DNA of 9,778 bases from an uncultured Collinsella sp. (lineage in GTDB: Bacteria > Actinomycetota > Coriobacteriia > Coriobacteriales > Coriobacteriaceae), in the NCBI GenBank assembly GCA_900549215.1, contig URNJ01000061.1:1-9778 (forward strand), written 5' to 3'. This document shows positions 7,300 through 9,778 of the stretch, in pieces (position 1 is the stretch's first letter; every line of letters begins with the position of its first letter). The notes under the pieces are model-generated. The model saw nothing but the letters and a program-made list of their open reading frames with translations. It ran no database searches and was not told where the DNA came from. Made by a program: the position numbers and the translations under genes.

Positions 7300-7325
7300 G
7301 CGAACCGTCCTTACGAACGGCTCGC
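7300..7325 (-). promoter_or_regulatory. Hairpin in the rny leader, proximal
   Basis: On the minus strand the arms GCGAGCCGT and ACGGTTCGC pair over 9 bp, with one G-U, around the 8-base loop TCGTAAGG. It ends 24 nt upstream of the Shine-Dalgarno. No T-run follows, so it is not an intrinsic terminator. A role in leader stability, in ribosome access or as an RNase Y target is possible but unproven. Confidence 0.5.
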
Positions 7326-7386
7326 GACATTTGAGTAATATGGGCGCAGCTTATGCGGGTCGGATACAGATAAACATATAAACAAA

Positions 7387-7401
7387 CTCATCACAGATGA
7401 G
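7387..7401 (-). promoter_or_regulatory. Hairpin in the rny leader, distal, followed by T-rich tract
   Basis: Perfect 6-bp arms CTCATC and GATGAG with the loop TGT. On the minus strand it is followed directly by TTTGTTTAT, giving a weak terminator-like layout about 30 nt after the predicted -10 element. It could attenuate rny transcription or simply protect the 5' end. The stem has only three GC pairs, so termination would be inefficient. Confidence 0.35.
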
Positions 7402-7430
7402 CACATATCACAAAGCAAATGACAGTGTTT

Positions 7431-7459
7431 ATCGTACGTTGAACCACAACAACTGTCAA
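7431..7459 (-). promoter_or_regulatory. Predicted sigma70-type promoter of rny
   Basis: On the minus strand a perfect -35 TTGACA (7454-7459) is separated by 17 bp from TACGAT (7431-7436), a 4 of 6 match to the -10 consensus. It lies in the recX-rny gap and would give a leader of about 160 nt. It probably drives rny, the GHKL ATPase gene and spoVS, and possibly the genes beyond. Confidence 0.65.
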
Positions 7460-7464
7460 ATAAA

Positions 7465-7484
7465 TAGCCCCAGCACGGCGGCTA
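7465..7484 (-). terminator. Possible weak terminator after recX
   Basis: On the minus strand TAGCC and GGCTA form a 5-bp stem with a 10-base loop, followed by TTTATTTG. It lies just downstream of recX and directly upstream of the rny -35 element. The stem is short, so readthrough from recA-recX into rny is likely. Low certainty. Confidence 0.25.
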
Positions 7485-7521
7485 AAACGCGGTGAACGGC
7501 AGGACCACAAAACGCATATGC

Positions 7522-8214
7522 CTAAACCGCACATTCCTCGCATTCAGCATCGAGGCGTGCCTTAACGGCATCGGCGGCGATGTGATACGAAAAGCCCTTG
7601 CCCATCAAAAACCGAACCATTTTTTCGAATCCGCGCGTCTCTGGAACACGCCGCTTAGCGAGCAGGGCTGACGCACGCGACAAATCGTCTTCGACGGCAA
7701 AATAATCCTCGGGATAACCGGGAATGTCATCGAGCACGACATGACGTCGCTTGAGCTCGGTCTCGATTTTGCGCTGTCCCCAACCGCGCCGCTTGCGTTC
7801 CTCGATAAAGTACGAGCAAAAGCGGTTCTCGTCTAAAAAGCGATACTCGGTGGCGCGCTCGACGGCGAAATCAATCGCGGGCTGGCGAAAGCCGTAGCGA
7901 GCCAACTTGTCACGGACCTCACCCGTCGCATGGTCGCGGCGCGATAACATCTCGGTCACCATGGTAAGTGCACATTTACGCTCGATGAGCTGCACCGCCT
8001 CACGAAAGTTGTCCCAATCACAGGGAAGAGCGGGGCGATTTTTGACATACAGCCGCGCGACCCGCACGGGAATCCAAATGGACCGCTCAAAACCGCCCTC
8101 AAGCTCACAATCGATATGTGCGCAAGGCTTTTTGGACGCATACCCGCTCGAGAACGAGGAGGCCGCCTTCTTATCGGGAAAGACGACCGTGGCCTCGGTC
8201 ACCGTATACGACAT
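7522..8214 (-). CDS. recX: Regulatory protein RecX
   Basis: RecA modulator. In the known family it binds along the RecA filament and limits its growth and its ATPase and coprotease activities. The 230 residues are within the family range. The recognisable RecX repeats cover about 80-220: MLSRRDHATGEVRDKLARYG (89-108), YRFLDENRFCSYFIEERKRR (124-143), GWGQRKIETELKRRHV (144-159) and a final helical unit ending near HIAADAVKARL (211-221). The first 75 residues are the variable N-terminal part. The ATG lies 11 bp after the recA stop with no convincing Shine-Dalgarno, so translation is probably coupled to recA; another start cannot be ruled out. It is the usual downstream partner of recA and should share its SOS control. 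Confidence 0.95.
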   Translation of the reverse strand: MSYTVTEATVVFPDKKAASSFSSGYASKKPCAHIDCELEGGFERSIWIPVRVARLYVKNRPALPCDWDNFREAVQLIERKCALTMVTEMLSRRDHATGEVRDKLARYGFRQPAIDFAVERATEYRFLDENRFCSYFIEERKRRGWGQRKIETELKRRHVVLDDIPGYPEDYFAVEDDLSRASALLAKRRVPETRGFEKMVRFLMGKGFSYHIAADAVKARLDAECEECAV

Positions 8215-8225
8215 GAGCGTAACCG

Positions 8226-9374
8226 CTACTCGTCGTCATCATCGAGCATGGCGGAACCATCGATGGCGTAAAGCTCGTCAAACTCCTCAGGCGCAGGCTG
8301 ATCGGTCAGCTCGACCTCGGACGGAGCATCGTCATCAAACTCAAGCCCGCAGGCAAGGCGGACCTTATGCTCAATCTCATCGGCGCAATCGGGGTGTTCG
8401 CGCAGGAAAGCCTTGGCGGCCTCGCGACCGTTGCCGAGCTTGTCCTCGCCATAGGCAAACCAGGAGCCCATCTTCTTGCAGATGCCGCACTCGACAGCCA
8501 TGTCCAGAATCGAGCCCTCCTTAGAGATGCCCGTACCGTACATGATGTCGAACTCAGCAGAACGGAACGGAGCTGCCACCTTGTTCTTAACGACCTTGGC
8601 GCGCACGCGGTTACCGATAACCTCGTCCTTAAGCTTAATGCTGTCGATACGACGAATGTCGATACGCACCGAAGAGAAGAACTTAAGGGCGCGGCCGCCC
8701 GTCGTAGTCTCGGGGTTGCCGAACATGACGCCGATCTTCTCACGCAGCTGGTTAATGAAGATGCACGTCGTGTTGGACTTGGACAGCGAGCCGGCGAGCT
8801 TGCGAAGAGCTTGGCTCATCAGGCGAGCCTGAAGACCGACCGTAGTGTCGCCGATTTCTCCCTCGATCTCGGCACGCGGGGTCAGCGCGGCGACGGAGTC
8901 GACGACGATGGCATCGATGGCGCCGGAACGCACGAGCATGTCAACGATCTCGAGCGCCTGCTCACCCGTATCGGGCTGGGAAATGAGCACCTCGTCGATA
9001 TCCACGCCGATGCGCGCGGCATACGTGGGATCGAGCGCGTGCTCGGCATCGATAAATGCCACAACGCCGCCCATTGCCTGGGCCTCGGCCAAGATCTCGA
9101 GCGAAAGCGTCGTCTTACCGGAGGACTCGGGACCGTAGATCTCGACGATTCGGCCGCGCGGCACGCCGCCGATACCCAGCGCGGCATCGAGGGCCAGGGC
9201 GCCCGTGGGAATGGCCTCGACCTCGAGCTCGGGACCACCGTCGCCGTACCTCATGATGGAACCCTGGCCGAATTTCTTCTCGATCTCGGCCTTGGTGGTG
9301 GCGATCATCTCATCGCGCTCTTTACCCGTCGTGCGAGCATGAACGGTACGTACGGGACCTGAATTCTTGGCCAT
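8226..9374 (-). CDS. recA: Recombinase RecA
   Basis: DNA strand-exchange recombinase and coprotease for LexA autocleavage. The 382 residues include a basic N-terminal segment slightly longer than usual, the Walker A motif GPESSGKTT (81-89), Walker B AIVVDS (155-160), the L1 region EIEGEIGDTTVGLQARLMSQ (169-188), the L2 region FINQLREKIGVMFGNPETTT (206-225), ALKFFSSVRIDIRR (229-242) and an acidic C-terminal tail ending MLDDDDE. The frame is open to 9395, but AGGAGGG lies 6 nt upstream of the ATG at 9374, which is taken as the start. A strong promoter with a LexA box lies 31-59 bp upstream, and recX follows after 11 bp. It lies downstream of cinA/pncC, a common order in Gram-positive bacteria. 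Confidence 0.99.
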   Translation of the reverse strand: MAKNSGPVRTVHARTTGKERDEMIATTKAEIEKKFGQGSIMRYGDGGPELEVEAIPTGALALDAALGIGGVPRGRIVEIYGPESSGKTTLSLEILAEAQAMGGVVAFIDAEHALDPTYAARIGVDIDEVLISQPDTGEQALEIVDMLVRSGAIDAIVVDSVAALTPRAEIEGEIGDTTVGLQARLMSQALRKLAGSLSKSNTTCIFINQLREKIGVMFGNPETTTGGRALKFFSSVRIDIRRIDSIKLKDEVIGNRVRAKVVKNKVAAPFRSAEFDIMYGTGISKEGSILDMAVECGICKKMGSWFAYGEDKLGNGREAAKAFLREHPDCADEIEHKVRLACGLEFDDDAPSEVELTDQPAPEEFDELYAIDGSAMLDDDDE

Positions 9375-9380
9375 GAATAG

Positions 9381-9387
9381 CCCTCCT
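9381..9387 (-). promoter_or_regulatory. recA ribosome binding site
   Basis: AGGAGGG on the minus strand, 6 nt before the ATG at 9374. This strong match rules out the in-frame ATG at 9395, which would place the site inside the coding sequence. Confidence 0.9.
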
Positions 9388-9404
9388 CTTAACAACCTGC
9401 ATCG

Positions 9405-9433
9405 ATAATAAACGAACGGCTGTTCGTGGTCAA
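9405..9433 (-). promoter_or_regulatory. Predicted sigma70-type promoter of recA-recX
   Basis: On the minus strand TTGACC (9428-9433, 5 of 6 to consensus) and TATTAT (9405-9410, 5 of 6) are separated by exactly 17 bp. The predicted start of transcription would be near 9398, giving a leader of about 24 nt. The LexA box fills nearly the whole spacer, so LexA binding would exclude RNA polymerase. Confidence 0.85.
9412..9427. promoter_or_regulatory. LexA (SOS) box of recA
   Basis: ACGAACGGCTGTTCGT is a perfect inverted repeat, ACGAAC-N4-GTTCGT. It matches the Gram-positive/actinobacterial LexA box CGAAC-N4-GTTCG. It sits between the -35 and -10 elements of recA, the expected place for LexA repression. 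Confidence 0.92.
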
Positions 9434-9463
9434 CCGTTCAGGCCAATCATATGCAGGCGGTCT

Positions 9464-9525
9464 TTCCAAAACCCAACCAAACGCCGACCAAACACTGACC
9501 AAATGCTTGACCACAAAGGACCAAA
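9464..9525. repeat. Array of short direct repeats at helical-turn spacing, upstream of recA
   Basis: On the plus strand variants of GACCAAA recur: TTCCAAA at 9464, AACCAAA at 9475, GACCAAA at 9486 and 9497, GACCACA at 9509 and GACCAAA at 9519. The start-to-start distances are 11, 11, 11, 12 and 10 bp, so all copies lie on about the same face of the helix. The minus-strand reading is TTTGGTC. The array ends 31 bp upstream of the recA -35 element. It might be a cooperative binding site for an activator or a curved DNA segment; no known site was recognised. The pattern is directly visible; the role is inference. Confidence 0.6.
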
Positions 9526-9600
9526 TATGAACAAGGCAGGCAAAAATACATCTACAACCAGCACAAACGCCAAATGAGCCTAAGGTCCCCATCTCCACAA

Positions 9601-9624
9601 TTAAGGGGCTCGGAGGCCCCTTAA
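9601..9624 (-). terminator. Intrinsic terminator of cinA/pncC
   Basis: On the minus strand perfect 9-bp arms TTAAGGGGC and GCCCCTTAA enclose the 6-base loop CTCCGA, starting 7 bp after the cinA/pncC stop. The arm end and following bases (CTTAATTGT) supply a moderate T-rich tail. It should insulate cinA/pncC from recA. Confidence 0.78.
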
Positions 9625-9631
9625 AACACGT

Positions 9632-9778
9632 CTATTCCATAGAGTTGAGCACAAGGGCAATGCGACCCAATGCCTCCGTGACCGCATGGGCACGAACACA
9701 CGAACGGTCACCCTCATAGTGGCAGCGCACAGAGTCCACGACCGGCACGCCCCCATCGGCGGAACGATGCGCCCAGCC
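9632..9778 (-). CDS. CinA C-terminal domain / nicotinamide-nucleotide amidase, 3' end only
   Basis: The last 48 residues of a protein cut by the right edge. The sequence CHYEGDRSCVRAHAVTEALG followed by RIALVLNSME resembles the end of the CinA C-terminal (PncC) domain, where a GDR-x2-VR-x3-V-x2-AL pattern is usual. That enzyme deamidates nicotinamide mononucleotide to nicotinate mononucleotide for pyridine-nucleotide recycling. The fragment cannot show whether this is a full two-domain CinA or a stand-alone PncC. The position just upstream of recA fits the common cinA-recA order and supports the call. Confidence 0.75.
   Translation of the reverse strand, partial: GWAHRSADGGVPVVDSVRCHYEGDRSCVRAHAVTEALGRIALVLNSME

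Noticed and set aside
7300..7325. Second LexA box near rny, suggested by CGAAC at 7301 and 7314
   Set aside because: The two CGAAC words are direct, not inverted, repeats and no GTTCG partner lies at the N4 distance; the sequence is better described as a hairpin.
5573..7381. A 602-codon open frame on the plus strand, opposite rny
   Set aside because: It lies fully antisense to rny and the ATPase start. Its composition (Gly, Leu, Val, Ala, Asp rich, no domain) is what the opposite strand of a GC-biased gene yields. RNase Y has complete, unmistakable domains.
8367..9362. A 331-codon open frame on the plus strand, opposite recA
   Set aside because: It is antisense to an intact recA, has no domain or plausible start signal, and follows from recA codon bias.
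9464..9525. CRISPR or plasmid-type iteron reading of the repeats upstream of recA
   Set aside because: The units are only 7 bp with 3-5 bp between them. No CRISPR-size repeats or spacers and no cas, replication-initiator or mobile genes are present.
9527..9577. A 16-codon plus-strand ORF (MNKAGKNTSTTSTNAK) with AAAGGA upstream
   Set aside because: It is too short to judge, no plus-strand promoter is seen, and its Shine-Dalgarno-like bases are part of the repeat array.
9389..9598. A 69-codon minus-strand open frame upstream of recA
   Set aside because: It covers the recA promoter, LexA box and the phased repeats, and its composition (many Trp, Cys and Val) looks like translated non-coding repeats.

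Overview
The window is a conserved housekeeping region of a bacterial chromosome, almost entirely on the minus strand. The gene order read along the minus strand is cinA/pncC (3' end only) - recA - recX - rny - GHKL ATPase - spoVS - miaB - miaA - hflX. A plus-strand membrane acyltransferase gene, cut by the left edge, converges on hflX. The base composition looks GC-rich by eye (not computed). The RecA N-terminus (MAKNSGPVRTVHARTTGKER), the gene order and an actinobacterial/Gram-positive type LexA box together suggest a member of Coriobacteriia, most likely Collinsella or a close relative. That taxonomic call is from memory and no search was run.

Layout, left to right. Positions 1-603 (+) hold the C-terminal 200 residues of a DUF1624/HGSNAT-like multi-pass membrane protein, whose end overlaps the end of hflX by 16 bp. 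Positions 588-4185 (-) hold miaB-miaA-hflX, joined by two identical TAATG stop-start overlaps: tRNA A37 prenylation, methylthiolation, and ribosome rescue by a GTPase. Positions 4235-5712 (-) hold spoVS (Alba-like, small) and an uncharacterised GHKL ATPase that starts 1 bp after rny. Positions 5714-7264 (-) encode RNase Y, preceded by a consensus-like promoter and a leader of about 160 nt with hairpins. Positions 7522-9374 (-) hold recX and recA. recA has a sigma70-type promoter with a perfectly symmetric LexA box lying inside the 17-bp spacer. Upstream of it is an array of short direct repeats at about 11-bp spacing, then the intrinsic terminator and 3' end of cinA/pncC.

The genes fall into three functional groups. 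recA-recX form a DNA-repair unit under predicted LexA control, with RecX moderating RecA. rny-ATPase-spoVS form an RNA-decay/regulatory unit that resembles the rny-ymdB-spoVS cluster of Bacillus subtilis, with a GHKL ATPase in the ymdB slot. miaB-miaA-hflX form a translation-quality unit. No gap exceeds 300 bp: the two largest, 7265-7521 and 9375-9631, each hold promoter and regulatory structure. No mobile elements, CRISPR arrays, tRNA or rRNA genes were seen.

No wholly new system is evident. The least explained items are the GHKL ATPase with MutL-type ATP-site motifs, the phased repeats upstream of recA, and the structured rny leader.
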